From NCBI RefSeq assembly GCF_000507245.1, contig NC_023035.1, forward strand, positions 819,001 to 883,000: 64,000 nt of DNA. The letters run 5' to 3'. This DNA comes from Salinispira pacifica (GTDB lineage: Bacteria; Spirochaetota; Spirochaetia; DSM-27196; Salinispiraceae). Positions 9,520-18,909 of the stretch are shown one piece after another; the first letter of the stretch is position 1, and each line of letters begins with the position of its first letter. Below the pieces are notes generated by a model. The model did no database searches. It worked only from the letters and a program-made list of their open reading frames with translations, and was not told the DNA's origin. A program made the position numbers and the translations under genes.

Positions 9520-10944
9520 ATGAATCTGTACAATACGGCATCCCGTTCCAAAGAACCTCTGGAAGTTTCAAATAACCTGGTGAAAATGTATGCCTGCGGA
9601 CCCACCGTGTACAATTACGCCCATATCGGCAACCTGAAAACCTACATCGTCGAAGATCTGCTCCGCCGCAGCCTGAAATTTCTGGGCTACCAGGTGAAAC
9701 ACGTGATGAATATTACCGATGTGGGGCATCTCACAGACGACAACGACCACGGCGAAGACAAAATGGTGAAAAGCGCCCGGGAACAGCAGAAAAGCGTCTG
9801 GGACATCGCCGACCACTACACCCGTGCATTCATGGAAGACAGCCGTCTGCTCAATATTGAAGAGCCCGAGGTGATCTGCAAGGCCACCGACCACATCGGC
9901 GATATGATCGGCATGGTGGAAACCCTTGAAGAGAAGGGCTATGCATACCGTGCCGAAGGAAATGTATATTTCGATATCGAAAAATTCCCCGACTACGGAA
10001 AAATGGCGAAAATCAAACTGGATGATCAGCAGGCCGGAGCCCGGGTTGCCCTGGACAGCGGCAAACACAATCCCCACGACTTCGCCCTGTGGTTCACCCG
10101 TTCAAAATTCGAGAACCAGGCCATGCTCTGGGAGAGCCCCTGGGGAAAAGGGTATCCGGGCTGGCATATAGAATGTTCCGCCATGAGCAGGAAATATCTG
10201 GGAGATCAGTTTGATATTCACTGCGGGGGAACCGACCATATTCCGGTACACCACACCAACGAGATCGCCCAGAGCGAAGCCGCCAGCGGCAAAAGCCCCT
10301 GGGTGCGGTTCTGGTTTCACAGTGCATTTCTGCTTTTCGACAACTCCAAGATGAGTAAATCCAAAGGGACCTTTCTGACTCTGGGAAAACTGCAGGAACT
10401 GGGATACGATCCCCTGGATTACCGCTTCTTCGTCCTCGGTGCAAACTACCGCACCCAGCTGAATTTCAGCGATGAGTCCATGACCGCAGCACAGACCGCC
10501 CGTCACAAACTGATGGATAAAATCGGCGAACTTCCCCCCTGGGATGAATCCTATGCCGGAGCTCCGGCAATGGAACGCCTGGATGCTCCCGCCGCGGAAA
10601 TCTACGGCGCCTTCCGGGATGCACTTGCCGATGATCTGAACACTCCGAAAGCCCTTGCCCAGCTCTGGGGTCTGCTGAAGGAACCGAATATTCCCCAGGT
10701 TCAGAAGCTCACCGTACTTCATGAAATGGACAGGGTACTGGGACTGGACCTTACCCGGGCTGCAGGAGCACATGCAGCAGAGGAGCCGCTGGATGATCGC
10801 ATTCAGCAGCTCATAGAAGAACGCCGGGAGGCGCGCAGTGCCAGGAATTTCGCCAGGGCCGATGAAATACGGGATCAGCTGGCCGAAGAAGGTATCACAC
10901 TTATTGATTCCCCTGAGGGAACAACATGGAAGAAAAATCTGTAA
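9520..10944 (+). CDS. cysS: Cysteinyl-tRNA synthetase
   Basis: A 474-residue class I synthetase that charges tRNA-Cys. The HIGH-type motif is YNYAHIGN and the KMSKS loop is SKMSKSKGT. Zinc ligands are visible in CGPTVYN, WHIECSAM and HCGGTDHIPVHH. The C-terminal helical and anticodon-binding region ends in the usual RAxADxIRDxLxxxGIxLxDSPxGTTW motif. I chose ATG 9520 because the preceding in-frame codons run back into the murB divergent region and family members begin at the LYNT strand. The sigma-factor gene begins 24 bases downstream, suggesting cotranscription. Confidence 0.97.
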   Translation: MNLYNTASRSKEPLEVSNNLVKMYACGPTVYNYAHIGNLKTYIVEDLLRRSLKFLGYQVKHVMNITDVGHLTDDNDHGEDKMVKSAREQQKSVWDIADHYTRAFMEDSRLLNIEEPEVICKATDHIGDMIGMVETLEEKGYAYRAEGNVYFDIEKFPDYGKMAKIKLDDQQAGARVALDSGKHNPHDFALWFTRSKFENQAMLWESPWGKGYPGWHIECSAMSRKYLGDQFDIHCGGTDHIPVHHTNEIAQSEAASGKSPWVRFWFHSAFLLFDNSKMSKSKGTFLTLGKLQELGYDPLDYRFFVLGANYRTQLNFSDESMTAAQTARHKLMDKIGELPPWDESYAGAPAMERLDAPAAEIYGAFRDALADDLNTPKALAQLWGLLKEPNIPQVQKLTVLHEMDRVLGLDLTRAAGAHAAEEPLDDRIQQLIEERREARSARNFARADEIRDQLAEEGITLIDSPEGTTWKKNL

Positions 10945-10968
10945 CGATATACCAGGACCCATTGTTTA

Positions 10969-11496
10969 ATGAATTGGAGCAAAGAACGCAGACAACTGTT
11001 CAACGATGTGTATGAGGAAACATTCCCCATACTCATCCGCATCACCTACCGTATCACCAATGATATGGAGGCTGCAGAAGAACTCTGTCATGACGCCTAC
11101 ATCAAATTATACGAACGGCTCGACCAGCTTCCCGATCAGGCTCAGTCCAAATACTGGCTGATCAGGGTTGCCAAGAATATGGCCTTGAATTACGCCAAAC
11201 GGAAGGGCCGCGAGCGGAAAGCGTATGAACGGGTGCTGTATGAGCCCAAACGCAAAACAGAATCCGGCGAGGATTTGGTGTTGAAGCAGGAGGCCTATGA
11301 GGCCGTTCAGGATGCCCTGGGCAAGATTCCTGAAAAATTCCGTGCGGTTCTGGTTCTAAAGGAATATGCAGGCTTGAGTTATCGAGAAATTGCCAAAATT
11401 CTGGACATTACCGAAGCAAACGTGAAGGTCCGGGCATTCCGGGCCCGGGAAAAGATGGCGGCTCTCTTGGATGAGGAGGGTATACATGTCCCTTAA
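10969..11496 (+). CDS. RNA polymerase sigma factor, ECF-like sigma-70 family
   Basis: A 175-residue two-domain sigma factor. Region 2 (residues about 12-80) contains the NDMEAAEELCHDAYIKLYE helix and the WLIRVAKNMALNYAKRK segment that contacts the -10 element. Region 4 (about 112-170) contains the LVLKEYAGLSYREIAKILDI helix-turn-helix. There is no region 1 or 3, as expected for ECF factors. It is followed by a membrane protein whose gene overlaps its 3' end by 11 bases, the usual place for a cognate anti-sigma factor. The regulon is unknown. Confidence 0.92.
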   Translation: MNWSKERRQLFNDVYEETFPILIRITYRITNDMEAAEELCHDAYIKLYERLDQLPDQAQSKYWLIRVAKNMALNYAKRKGRERKAYERVLYEPKRKTESGEDLVLKQEAYEAVQDALGKIPEKFRAVLVLKEYAGLSYREIAKILDITEANVKVRAFRAREKMAALLDEEGIHVP

Positions 11497-12424
11497 TGAC
11501 GATCTGTTAATGGAAATTCTTGACGATGAGATCCCCGAAGAGTACCGGGACTCAATTGTGGAACAGGTGGCTGAAACACCCCGCCTGAATACCAGACTCA
11601 AACGCTACCGGAAGGTTCAGCAGCTCATGCATCTCCGGGATCATGAACTTGAGAATGAGATAGAACTCAGCCGTGACAGACTGAAAAAACGGATTAACCG
11701 GAACCTGGATGCAGCTGAACAAGGAAGCCGCAGACCTCACATGCTGCTGGATGAAGGCCCAAGGATCAAGCATAATGATGCCCTGCCTCACTCCGGCGCG
11801 CCTTCCCGGGAAGCTGCCGGAGAGATCCGGAATACCCGCCGGCAGAATATTTTTCATCGCTGGATCCGCATACCCGCTCCCGCCGCTGCAGCTGCCCTGG
11901 TCATTTTTGCAGCCGTAGTTGCGTTCAACTTCCTGTCTCCCGGAGGAAATTCCGAAACACAAATGGCCTCTGCACAGGATGATCAGTTTTTCCATATGAA
12001 TCTGGATAACTATTCGGAATTTTCCGAAGTGGATCCCAATCTGGTAAATCTCCTTTCGGTGGGCAGTCAGCAGAAGGAAACCGTTCCCCCGGGACCCAGG
12101 GCGTCAAACGGCGGCAGTACGGAAGCGGGCGACCAGGACAGTCAACAGGGCATAAACCTTCAGATAAATGTACGGGATGTGGAACAGCTTCTCAGACTTC
12201 TTGAAGGCACCCGAAACCTCAACGGAAACATCAGTGAGCTCACCATTCAGCTGCCGGAAATTTCCGAACTGGATCTGCTGGGTGAATCCCGGCTGATGCG
12301 GGCAGATCCTTCCAGAACCCGGCAGTCTGCCGATTCCCCAGCTGCCGCCGATGCCGGGGAAGAAAACGAAGGTACGGATGACCCCCGGGAATCGATCCCT
12401 GACGCCCAAGGGGAGGCTCAATGA
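11486..12424 (+). CDS. Putative anti-sigma factor-like membrane protein
   Basis: About 312 residues, starting at ATG 11486 with a strong GGAGGG site inside the end of the sigma gene. The N-terminal ~125 residues are cytoplasmic and charged. They begin with DDLLMEILDDEIPEEY and a basic KRYRKVQQLMHL helix, like the sigma-binding part of anti-sigma factors, but I see no HxxxCxxC zinc motif. One membrane segment (residues about 128-150, IPAPAAAAALVIFAAVVAF) leads to a periplasmic Ser/Gly/Gln-rich region. Anti-sigma function is inferred from position and topology only. Confidence 0.65.
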   Translation: MSLNDDLLMEILDDEIPEEYRDSIVEQVAETPRLNTRLKRYRKVQQLMHLRDHELENEIELSRDRLKKRINRNLDAAEQGSRRPHMLLDEGPRIKHNDALPHSGAPSREAAGEIRNTRRQNIFHRWIRIPAPAAAAALVIFAAVVAFNFLSPGGNSETQMASAQDDQFFHMNLDNYSEFSEVDPNLVNLLSVGSQQKETVPPGPRASNGGSTEAGDQDSQQGINLQINVRDVEQLLRLLEGTRNLNGNISELTIQLPEISELDLLGESRLMRADPSRTRQSADSPAAADAGEENEGTDDPRESIPDAQGEAQ

Positions 12425-13056
12425 TTACAGCGCTGCTTCGCTCCCGGATGTTATTTATTTCCATAGTTCTCATGGCTGCCTCAGTCGCACAGATGACGGC
12501 CCAGCAGGGTGACGCAACAGCGGAAAGCAGCGGGAACGGGAGCACCGGCAGTGCCCAGGTTCAAACCCGGCCTTCGGATAGTAACGGCAGCAATGCTCTT
12601 CCCAGGGATCCCAACGAGATCCTCCGGGAACTGGAAAACGATGTTCTCAGAGTGTACATCCAGGCCAGAATTCTGGGCAGCGGTGAGGATTCCTCCGGGG
12701 TGATCTGGAATATGGAAATGGATGAGCTCACGGTACCCGGAAGGGGAGTGAAGGTGCGCCTGAATGGACAGAACCTTGTGGTTGAAGTGGAGTTCACCCC
12801 CTATCGCCAGGAAAATGAGACCATCATGCTGGTTGCCCAGGGACAAACCTGGGTGCAGAACAGCAGTGAAGATAAACTTCGCTATCAGACAAGTTTGAAA
12901 AGCATTCCTGTGGATACCGGCGAACCTGTGGTGTTTTATCCTCTGGGGGTGGATACCTCCAACGGAAGTTCGGTTAATCTTGAACTTGAAATAACTGTGA
13001 GCAACTATCGTCTTTCCGGGGGTCAGACCGAAGACTCCGGTGAATCTGCAGACTGA
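12421..13056 (+). CDS. Exported protein of unknown function
   Basis: A 211-residue protein whose ATG overlaps the upstream stop (ATGA), so translation is probably coupled. A signal peptide (MLFISIVLMAASVAQMTAQ) is followed by a low-complexity Ser/Gly/Gln linker, then a beta-rich domain from about residue 65. That domain alternates strands such as VKVRLNGQNLVVEVEFTPY and YQTSLKSIPVDTGEPVVFYPLG. I recognise no family. Its place between the anti-sigma-like gene and the pseudo-transglutaminase suggests all belong to one envelope-stress-type operon. Confidence 0.7.
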   Translation: MITALLRSRMLFISIVLMAASVAQMTAQQGDATAESSGNGSTGSAQVQTRPSDSNGSNALPRDPNEILRELENDVLRVYIQARILGSGEDSSGVIWNMEMDELTVPGRGVKVRLNGQNLVVEVEFTPYRQENETIMLVAQGQTWVQNSSEDKLRYQTSLKSIPVDTGEPVVFYPLGVDTSNGSSVNLELEITVSNYRLSGGQTEDSGESAD

Positions 13057-13067
13057 CGGAACATGCA

Positions 13068-14876
13068 ATGAAATCCTCCCGAAAAAAGCTTCTTGTATTC
13101 AGCGGCATCGCCGCAGTGTTAATACTCTTCGCCGTAAATCTCTTTTTCTTCCTCCGGAAACCCCATCTGGTGTCCATCGATCCCTATCAGGCGCGATCAG
13201 GTGATATTGTCGTTCTTTCCGGGCGCTTTCTGGGACGTCCGGATCCGGGGAATTCCCTGAATGTGGGAGGCCAAAGGATTACATCATCCTACATTCTGGA
13301 GTGGGAACGGGACCGAATCAGTTTCCGAATTCCCGAGGGGCTCTCTTCAGGTGATGTAATCGTCGAGCTTCCCCAGGGCAGAAGCAATCCTCTTCTGTTC
13401 ACCAACGTCGACAGCATTCCCGTCCCTGCCGATTCCCGGGACGAGCCGGAGCTCCAGGCGGCTCTCGCCGAAGAAGCTGATGAAAGCCTGTGGCTGGTGT
13501 CTGTACGGGGGATCGATTTCGGAGAACTTCGCTCAGCCCGCTGGTTCTGGGATGATACGCCATTACCCCGTTCCCGGATAGTTTTTATCAGGGAAGGGGA
13601 AGAGGAGAGCAGGTTTCCGTCAGCCGGACAGAACGCCCGTACGGAAGCTCATGTGGTGGGAATTCATTTGCCTGTGTATGAATACTTTCCATCATTCCTT
13701 CCGGAAGATGAAGACGGGGAGGGGGTGAGCACCCAGGAGATTCGCCGCTCGTTAATGGAAATTCAGAACGAAGTGTCCCGGCGTCTCAGCTTTGCCCTGG
13801 ACTCCCGGTTCTCCTCGGCCCGGGAAGGGCAGCCGGGGGGGGAGACACAGCCGGATAATTCTGTAAGCCTTTTTCAGATCAGAAAGGGAAACAGCTTGTG
13901 GGAAAACCTTTTGTATTCCCGAAGGGAAAATCTTCCCGATAATTCTTCCGGGGATGATATTCCCCTGTATTCCCTGAGTCTTTCCATAGATATCCCGCAG
14001 CCGACAGCGAACGAATCACCTTCGGGACATCAGCCGGGGGCTCCAGAGTATATTCTCACCCTTCCGCTTCCGGAAATAACCAATCCCGGGTATGAGCTCC
14101 GCGGAAATTTCCGGGGTTACCTCCAGGCGCTGCCTTCTCCGGAACAGATTCCTGCATTCAGACTTCTTCCCGGTTCAATGAGTGAACGCCGGAATGAGGG
14201 CAATCTGACTCTTCAGGTGTATGGCCGCCCTCTGCAGCCTGCAGCCCCCCCGCCGGGACTTTTATACGGTTCGGATGATTTCTCCCAGGCCGGGGTGTTC
14301 CGCCCGGTGTATGAAGACTACCTGGCAGTTTCAGGCCAGCCGCTGCTGGATCCTGATCTGAGGCAGGAGCTGCAGGCCTCGATTGCCGCCCGGCAGGGGG
14401 CTCTGCCCCTGGCCCGCGGCATGTATGAGTGGATTTCCCTCCAGGATATATCAGGCATAGAAGGTATCGGGATATTCATCGATGAACTGCGAAGGTTGGG
14501 AATCCCCGCCCGGGAGCGTTGGGGCTATGTACGGAGGCCTGAGGCAAGCGGCGAAATTGACCCCGGTGAAGGCTTCAACTCAAGTACACAGCGGCCGGGA
14601 CGGGATGCAGCTGCAGTCGGGCCGGGCAGGGCCTCTGCTTCTGATGCACCGGTTCGGTCAGGAGGTTTTTCGGTAACTTCCTGGGCGGAGTTCTTCCTTC
14701 CCCGCTGGGGATGGGTTCCGGTGTACCGGGAATCCCTGGAGAATGACGCCCCCTTTGCCTCCACAGCTGCCGAGTATCTTCCGGTTCCCCTGGATCAGCC
14801 CTTTCCCCGTCTGGAGACCATCAACCCGGGGAAGGCTCCTGCACGGCTGGCAACCAGACTCATTGACCGCCATTGA
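13068..14876 (+). CDS. Membrane-anchored IPT/TIG protein with degenerate transglutaminase-like domain
   Basis: A 602-residue protein with an N-terminal membrane anchor (residues about 8-29). A short IPT/TIG-like Ig domain follows (about 34-105, [20 protein letters not shown]). A long middle region is unrecognised. Near the C-terminus, about residues 465-555, the pattern [12 protein letters not shown]...WGYV...[16 protein letters not shown] matches transglutaminase-like (TGc) domains. The positions that should carry Cys, His and Asp hold Gly (15 residues before GIPAR), Ser (SWAEFF instead of HAWVEVY) and Tyr (GWVPVY instead of GWVPVD). It probably binds rather than cleaves or cross-links. It lies 11 bases after the preceding gene. 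Confidence 0.7.
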   Translation: MKSSRKKLLVFSGIAAVLILFAVNLFFFLRKPHLVSIDPYQARSGDIVVLSGRFLGRPDPGNSLNVGGQRITSSYILEWERDRISFRIPEGLSSGDVIVELPQGRSNPLLFTNVDSIPVPADSRDEPELQAALAEEADESLWLVSVRGIDFGELRSARWFWDDTPLPRSRIVFIREGEEESRFPSAGQNARTEAHVVGIHLPVYEYFPSFLPEDEDGEGVSTQEIRRSLMEIQNEVSRRLSFALDSRFSSAREGQPGGETQPDNSVSLFQIRKGNSLWENLLYSRRENLPDNSSGDDIPLYSLSLSIDIPQPTANESPSGHQPGAPEYILTLPLPEITNPGYELRGNFRGYLQALPSPEQIPAFRLLPGSMSERRNEGNLTLQVYGRPLQPAAPPPGLLYGSDDFSQAGVFRPVYEDYLAVSGQPLLDPDLRQELQASIAARQGALPLARGMYEWISLQDISGIEGIGIFIDELRRLGIPARERWGYVRRPEASGEIDPGEGFNSSTQRPGRDAAAVGPGRASASDAPVRSGGFSVTSWAEFFLPRWGWVPVYRESLENDAPFASTAAEYLPVPLDQPFPRLETINPGKAPARLATRLIDRH

Positions 14877-14934
14877 CCCCCGCAGGGGTTTTGACATATT
14901 CTCAGTAAAACCCACCCTGAATCTGGAGGTCCTC

Positions 14935-16221
14935 TTGTCCCGAATTGAAGCTTTTGATCCCGAATTATACGAAGTTATTCAGAAAGAAACCCGGCGTCAG
15001 CTTGAAAAAATCGAACTGATAGCCAGTGAGAATTTCACTTCCCAGGCCGTACTGGAAGCCGCAGGCAGCGTATTAACCGATAAATATGCCGAAGGATATC
15101 CGGGGAAACGCTATTACGGCGGGTGTGAATATGTTGATATGGCGGAGGACCTTGCCCGGGACCGGGTGAAAAAACTCTACAATGCCGATCACGCAAACGT
15201 GCAGCCCCATTCGGGAAGCAGCGCAAACATGGCCGTGTACATGACCCTCCTGAAGCCCGGAGACACCATTCTGGGGATGGATCTGGCCCACGGCGGGCAC
15301 CTTACCCACGGTGCCAGCGTGAACTTCTCCGGTCAGCTCTATAATATCATCAGTTACGGCGTATCCAAAGAAAGCGAACAGCTGGATTACGACGAGATCC
15401 GGAAACTTGCCGAAACCCATAAACCGAAACTGATCATCGCCGGGGCATCCGCATATCCCCGGATAATCGATTTCAAGCGCTTCCGGGAAATTGCCGATTC
15501 AGTCGGTGCATTCTTTGTAACAGATATGGCTCATATAGCGGGACTGGTCGCTGCAGGGCTGCATCCCACACCTCTGCCCCATGCCCACTTCACCACAACC
15601 ACCACCCACAAAACCCTCCGGGGACCCCGTGGCGGACTGATCCTCATCGGAAAGGACGGGGAAAACAGCCTGGGAGTTGTTGCGCCCAAGAGCGGCAGAA
15701 CCAAAAACTGGAGCGAACTGGTGGACTCGGCGGTAATGCCGGGAATTCAGGGCGGGCCGCTTATGCACGTCATTGCAGCCAAGGCCGTGGCATTCAAGGA
15801 AGCCCTGGAACCGGAATTCAAAACCTATCAGCAGCAGATACTGGACAATGCCAAGGCACTGGCATCCCACTTCGCCGAGAACGGTATCCGGGTGGTATCC
15901 GGAGGCACGGAAAATCATCTCATGCTTTTGGATCTCACCGACCTGGGAATCAGCGGTAAAGAGGGAGAGAAAATGCTGGATGCGGCAAATATCACCGTGA
16001 ATAAAAATGGGATCCCCTTTGATACCCGAAGTCCCCTGGTAACCAGCGGTATCCGGGTGGGTACTCCTGCGGTAACCAGCCGGGGCATGAAGGAAGATGA
16101 TGTACGGCAGGTGGGAGACTTCATCATGGAAGTGCTCAAGAGCAAGGGCGATGAGAAGGTGATTTCCAAAGTTGCCGGGGAAGTGAAAACGTTCACCTCC
16201 AAATTTCCCAGAAGAAGCTGA
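14935..16221 (+). CDS. glyA: Serine hydroxymethyltransferase
   Basis: About 428 residues, the usual SHMT length. It interconverts serine and glycine with tetrahydrofolate, using PLP, in the cytoplasm. Signatures: [11 protein letters not shown], the [18 protein letters not shown] substrate loop, and the PLP lysine in [14 protein letters not shown] at about residue 226. I chose TTG 14935, preceded by GGAGGT at 14925-14930, because upstream codons run into the previous gene and no ATG is near the conserved N-terminus. A bidirectional terminator follows. Confidence 0.95.
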   Translation: MSRIEAFDPELYEVIQKETRRQLEKIELIASENFTSQAVLEAAGSVLTDKYAEGYPGKRYYGGCEYVDMAEDLARDRVKKLYNADHANVQPHSGSSANMAVYMTLLKPGDTILGMDLAHGGHLTHGASVNFSGQLYNIISYGVSKESEQLDYDEIRKLAETHKPKLIIAGASAYPRIIDFKRFREIADSVGAFFVTDMAHIAGLVAAGLHPTPLPHAHFTTTTTHKTLRGPRGGLILIGKDGENSLGVVAPKSGRTKNWSELVDSAVMPGIQGGPLMHVIAAKAVAFKEALEPEFKTYQQQILDNAKALASHFAENGIRVVSGGTENHLMLLDLTDLGISGKEGEKMLDAANITVNKNGIPFDTRSPLVTSGIRVGTPAVTSRGMKEDDVRQVGDFIMEVLKSKGDEKVISKVAGEVKTFTSKFPRRS

Positions 16222-16257
16222 CCCCTCCCCCTCCCCGCACACACCGGGGGGGAGAAT

Positions 16258-16298
16258 GAAAAACGGGATGCCAAATACCTATTCGGCATCCCGTTTTT
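16258..16298. terminator. Bidirectional terminator between glyA and the convergent oxidoreductase
   Basis: A perfect stem AAAAACGGGATGCC pairs with GGCATCCCGTTTTT around a 12-base loop. The A-run and T-run flank it, so it can terminate both convergent transcripts. Confidence 0.92.
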
Positions 16299-16351
16299 GT
16301 ATGGTCAATGGGTTTTACCCCGGTGATTTGTAACCGCAGGGAGGGCTGTGG

Positions 16352-17389
16352 CTATTTCACCTTCAATCTTTTGCCTTGTTGGGAACTTTTTTTGGCCAGC
16401 TCAATAATTTTCATTACTTCCGCAGCTTCTCCCGCATCAACGGGGGGTTCGGAAGTTCCCTGTATGGCCGATGCAAGAGTGGAGTAAAAATTCTGATATC
16501 TTCCCCGGGCGGTGGGGATTACCAGGGGCGTGCTTCCCTCCGGTGCGGGATAATAGCTGCCGAAATGCTCATCCGCCTCCTCCCCGAAGCTGCCGTCGGT
16601 GAATGGCTTCCCGGCTTTGAGCTGATCCTCCTGGGGATCAAGATGATACTTGATATAGCTTCCGTTATCGCCGTGGACGGCAAAGCGGGGAACCGGAGCG
16701 TTTACCAGCACCGAAATATGCAGTTCCGCCCGGAATTTGCTGTATCCAAGGAGAATGTGCACAAAATCATCGGTCTCAGCCCCCTCTCTCTGGCGTGCGA
16801 TATCGGCCTGTACCCATAACGGACTTCCGAAGAGGTGGATCATCTGATCAATCAGATGGGAGCCCAAATCGTAGAGCAAACCTGAGCCCGGTACGTCTTT
16901 CTCTCTCCAGCGGTCCCGGACATTGGGCCGAAAGCGGTCATAGTGGCTCTCCACATGACTGAGATTGCCGAATTTACCCTGTTCCAGCAGTTCCCTGATG
17001 GTCAGAATATCTCCATCCCATCTGCGGTTATGAAATACGGTGAGAATTCGCTGTGATTTTGCCGCAATTTTCAGCAGATTCAGGGACTCCCGGTGGGTAA
17101 TGGTGAAGGGCTTTTCCACCACCACATGTTTGCCGGCTTCCAGAGCCTTTTTTGCCAGGGGGAAATGGCTTTCGTTGGGCGATGTGATGATTATCAGCTC
17201 AATTTCCCCGTCATTGATCAGTGCTTCAGGGCCGCTGTAGCAGGTGAGCCCCGGCTGTTCCTCTGCAAGGATCTCCTTTTTACGTGTGGAAATGCCAGTG
17301 ACGTGAAATTCTTCCATGTTCAGGATAAACGGCAGATGAAATGTCTTTGCAGACATGCCGTACCCGATAATTCCTGTGCGAATTGCCAT
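16352..17389 (-). CDS. Gfo/Idh/MocA family NAD(P)-dependent oxidoreductase
   Basis: A 345-residue protein with an N-terminal Rossmann fold (GIIGYGMSAKTFHLPFI). The EKPFT motif (VVVEKPFTITH) holds the conserved catalytic-site Lys. The C-terminal alpha/beta domain contains GSGLLYDLGSHLIDQMIHLFG with the Asp and His typical of the family. Similar proteins (YdgJ/MviM-like) oxidise sugars, inositols or related polyols; the substrate here is not predictable. The gene stands alone with its own promoter and ends at a shared terminator. Confidence 0.93.
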   Translation of the reverse strand: MAIRTGIIGYGMSAKTFHLPFILNMEEFHVTGISTRKKEILAEEQPGLTCYSGPEALINDGEIELIIITSPNESHFPLAKKALEAGKHVVVEKPFTITHRESLNLLKIAAKSQRILTVFHNRRWDGDILTIRELLEQGKFGNLSHVESHYDRFRPNVRDRWREKDVPGSGLLYDLGSHLIDQMIHLFGSPLWVQADIARQREGAETDDFVHILLGYSKFRAELHISVLVNAPVPRFAVHGDNGSYIKYHLDPQEDQLKAGKPFTDGSFGEEADEHFGSYYPAPEGSTPLVIPTARGRYQNFYSTLASAIQGTSEPPVDAGEAAEVMKIIELAKKSSQQGKRLKVK

Positions 17390-17413
17390 ACAACCTCCGG
17401 ATAATGCGGTATA

Positions 17414-17442
17414 ATAATCTCAGGGAGATGTGGAATGGTCAA
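17414..17442 (-). promoter_or_regulatory. Sigma-70-type promoter for the oxidoreductase gene
   Basis: On the minus strand TTGACC (17442-17437), a 17-base spacer, then GATTAT (17419-17414). It is about 25 bases upstream of the start codon. Confidence 0.5.
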
Positions 17443-17458
17443 GGATTCTGCGGGCAGA

Positions 17459-17488
17459 TTGACGCAGGCTTTTCTCATCCCCTATACT
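17459..17488 (+). promoter_or_regulatory. Sigma-70-type promoter for the cyclic-nucleotide-domain gene
   Basis: TTGACG (17459-17464), an 18-base spacer, then TATACT (17483-17488). This implies an untranslated leader of about 100 bases before the ATG at 17595. Confidence 0.55.
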
Positions 17489-17594
17489 ATTTCTATGCGA
17501 GCCGTCCGGTTTTCACCCGCAGGGACGGTTCTCACGAATAAATGTAAACTTTGAACCTGGATGAGTTGCGGGACTGCCAGGCCTGGGACGGATT

Positions 17595-18824
17595 ATGAGC
17601 AACCCACTTCAGTTATCAATGGTCTCCTTCAAGCAGGGCGCATATATCATTGTTGAAGGCAAGCAGAACGCCAACCAGTTTTTTATTATTCGCTCAGGGA
17701 AGGTCCGGCTCAGCAAAGAGGTTGAGATCGTTGCCGAAGAAGGGGGGAATGTACTCACCCCCGGCGATTTTTTCGGCGTAGTTTCCACCATGAGCAGCCA
17801 CAGTCACATTGAAACCGCTCAGGCGGTGACTGACGTTAACCTTATTTCAGTCAGCCGGGACAACTACGGACTGCTGATAGAAAAAAACACCCCTGTTGCC
17901 ATGAAGATCATCGAGTCTTTTTCCCGGCGGATGCGCTATCTGGATGAAGCCCTTACCCGTCTCACCCAGCAAAGTGTTGACGGTCAGGCCGGGCAGGATC
18001 ATCTGTTTGAAGTTGCCGAATACTATGTTAAGCAGAATCAGTACAATCAGGCGTATTTTGCCTACCATCAATATCTCCGCTTTAATCCCCAGGGACCCAA
18101 GATTGATCAGGCAAAAGAACGGATGGCGAAGATCAAGCCCTACCAGAAGGCGGTGTACCTGAATGAGGATGAGCAGGAGTTTAACCGTCTCTATCCCAAG
18201 GACACCATGATTTTCACCGAAAACATGCCGGGACAGCAGCTGTACATTATTCAGAAGGGGCAGGTGAAGATCACCAAGATCATGAACGATAACGAGGTGC
18301 TTCTGGCGGTGCTGAAACCCGGAGACATATTCGGAGAGATGAGCCTGCTGGAGCATAAACCCAGATCGGCTTCGGCAATCGCCCATGAAGAATCGGTGCT
18401 GCTGGCGGTGAACCGGGAAAATTTCACCACCATGGTGAAATCCCAGCCCCAGATCATCAGCAAAATCACCACCCTCATGTCTGAACGAATCTGGTTTATC
18501 TACAAACAGCTTGCCAATACCCTGCTGGATAATCCGGTGGGTAAACTCTACGATGCTCTGCTGATCCAGCTGGAGAAAAACCGTGTGGAAGTCCGGGCCG
18601 GGGAAGCCTATTCCTTCGATTTCGGAACCAAGGAACTGATTCACATGGTCGGCCTGAATCAGCTGGAGGGAAATAAAGCCGTCGCCGAGCTTCTGAAAAA
18701 TAAACGCTTCAAGGCTATGGACAATAAGATCTATTGTGCCGATATTGATGAGATCAAGAAACAGGCGGAGTATTACCGGAAAATGCAGCGCATCGCCAGA
18801 AAGCGTGAAAAATCCGGACGGTAA
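17595..18824 (+). CDS. Protein with two cyclic-nucleotide-binding (cNMP) domains
   Basis: A 409-residue cytoplasmic protein with two Crp-type cupin domains. The first spans about 8-120 (IIVEGKQNANQFFIIRSGKVRLSK). The second spans about 195-310 (MIFTENMPGQQLYIIQKGQVKI, then PGDIFGEMSLLEHKPRSASAIA). Only the second keeps the GE.s....pRsA phosphate-binding cassette; the first is degenerate (PGDFFGVVSTMSSHSHIETAQA). Between them is a TPR-like helical hairpin (YYVKQNQYNQAYFAYHQYL). The C-terminal ~90 residues resemble a Crp winged-helix region but lack a clear recognition helix, so DNA binding is uncertain. It has its own promoter and no obvious operon partner. Confidence 0.85.
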   Translation: MSNPLQLSMVSFKQGAYIIVEGKQNANQFFIIRSGKVRLSKEVEIVAEEGGNVLTPGDFFGVVSTMSSHSHIETAQAVTDVNLISVSRDNYGLLIEKNTPVAMKIIESFSRRMRYLDEALTRLTQQSVDGQAGQDHLFEVAEYYVKQNQYNQAYFAYHQYLRFNPQGPKIDQAKERMAKIKPYQKAVYLNEDEQEFNRLYPKDTMIFTENMPGQQLYIIQKGQVKITKIMNDNEVLLAVLKPGDIFGEMSLLEHKPRSASAIAHEESVLLAVNRENFTTMVKSQPQIISKITTLMSERIWFIYKQLANTLLDNPVGKLYDALLIQLEKNRVEVRAGEAYSFDFGTKELIHMVGLNQLEGNKAVAELLKNKRFKAMDNKIYCADIDEIKKQAEYYRKMQRIARKREKSGR

Positions 18825-18909
18825 TTCTCCCGGATACTCATCTCAGGGCACTGTAACGACGGATTCCACCATCGTTTAGGGCCCGGAAAAACGGGCGGGA
18901 CTGGTATAG

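Noticed and set aside
17595-18824. Classical Crp/FNR transcription factor
   Set aside because: It has two cNMP domains and no clear DNA-recognition helix, and the first domain lacks the phosphate-binding cassette.
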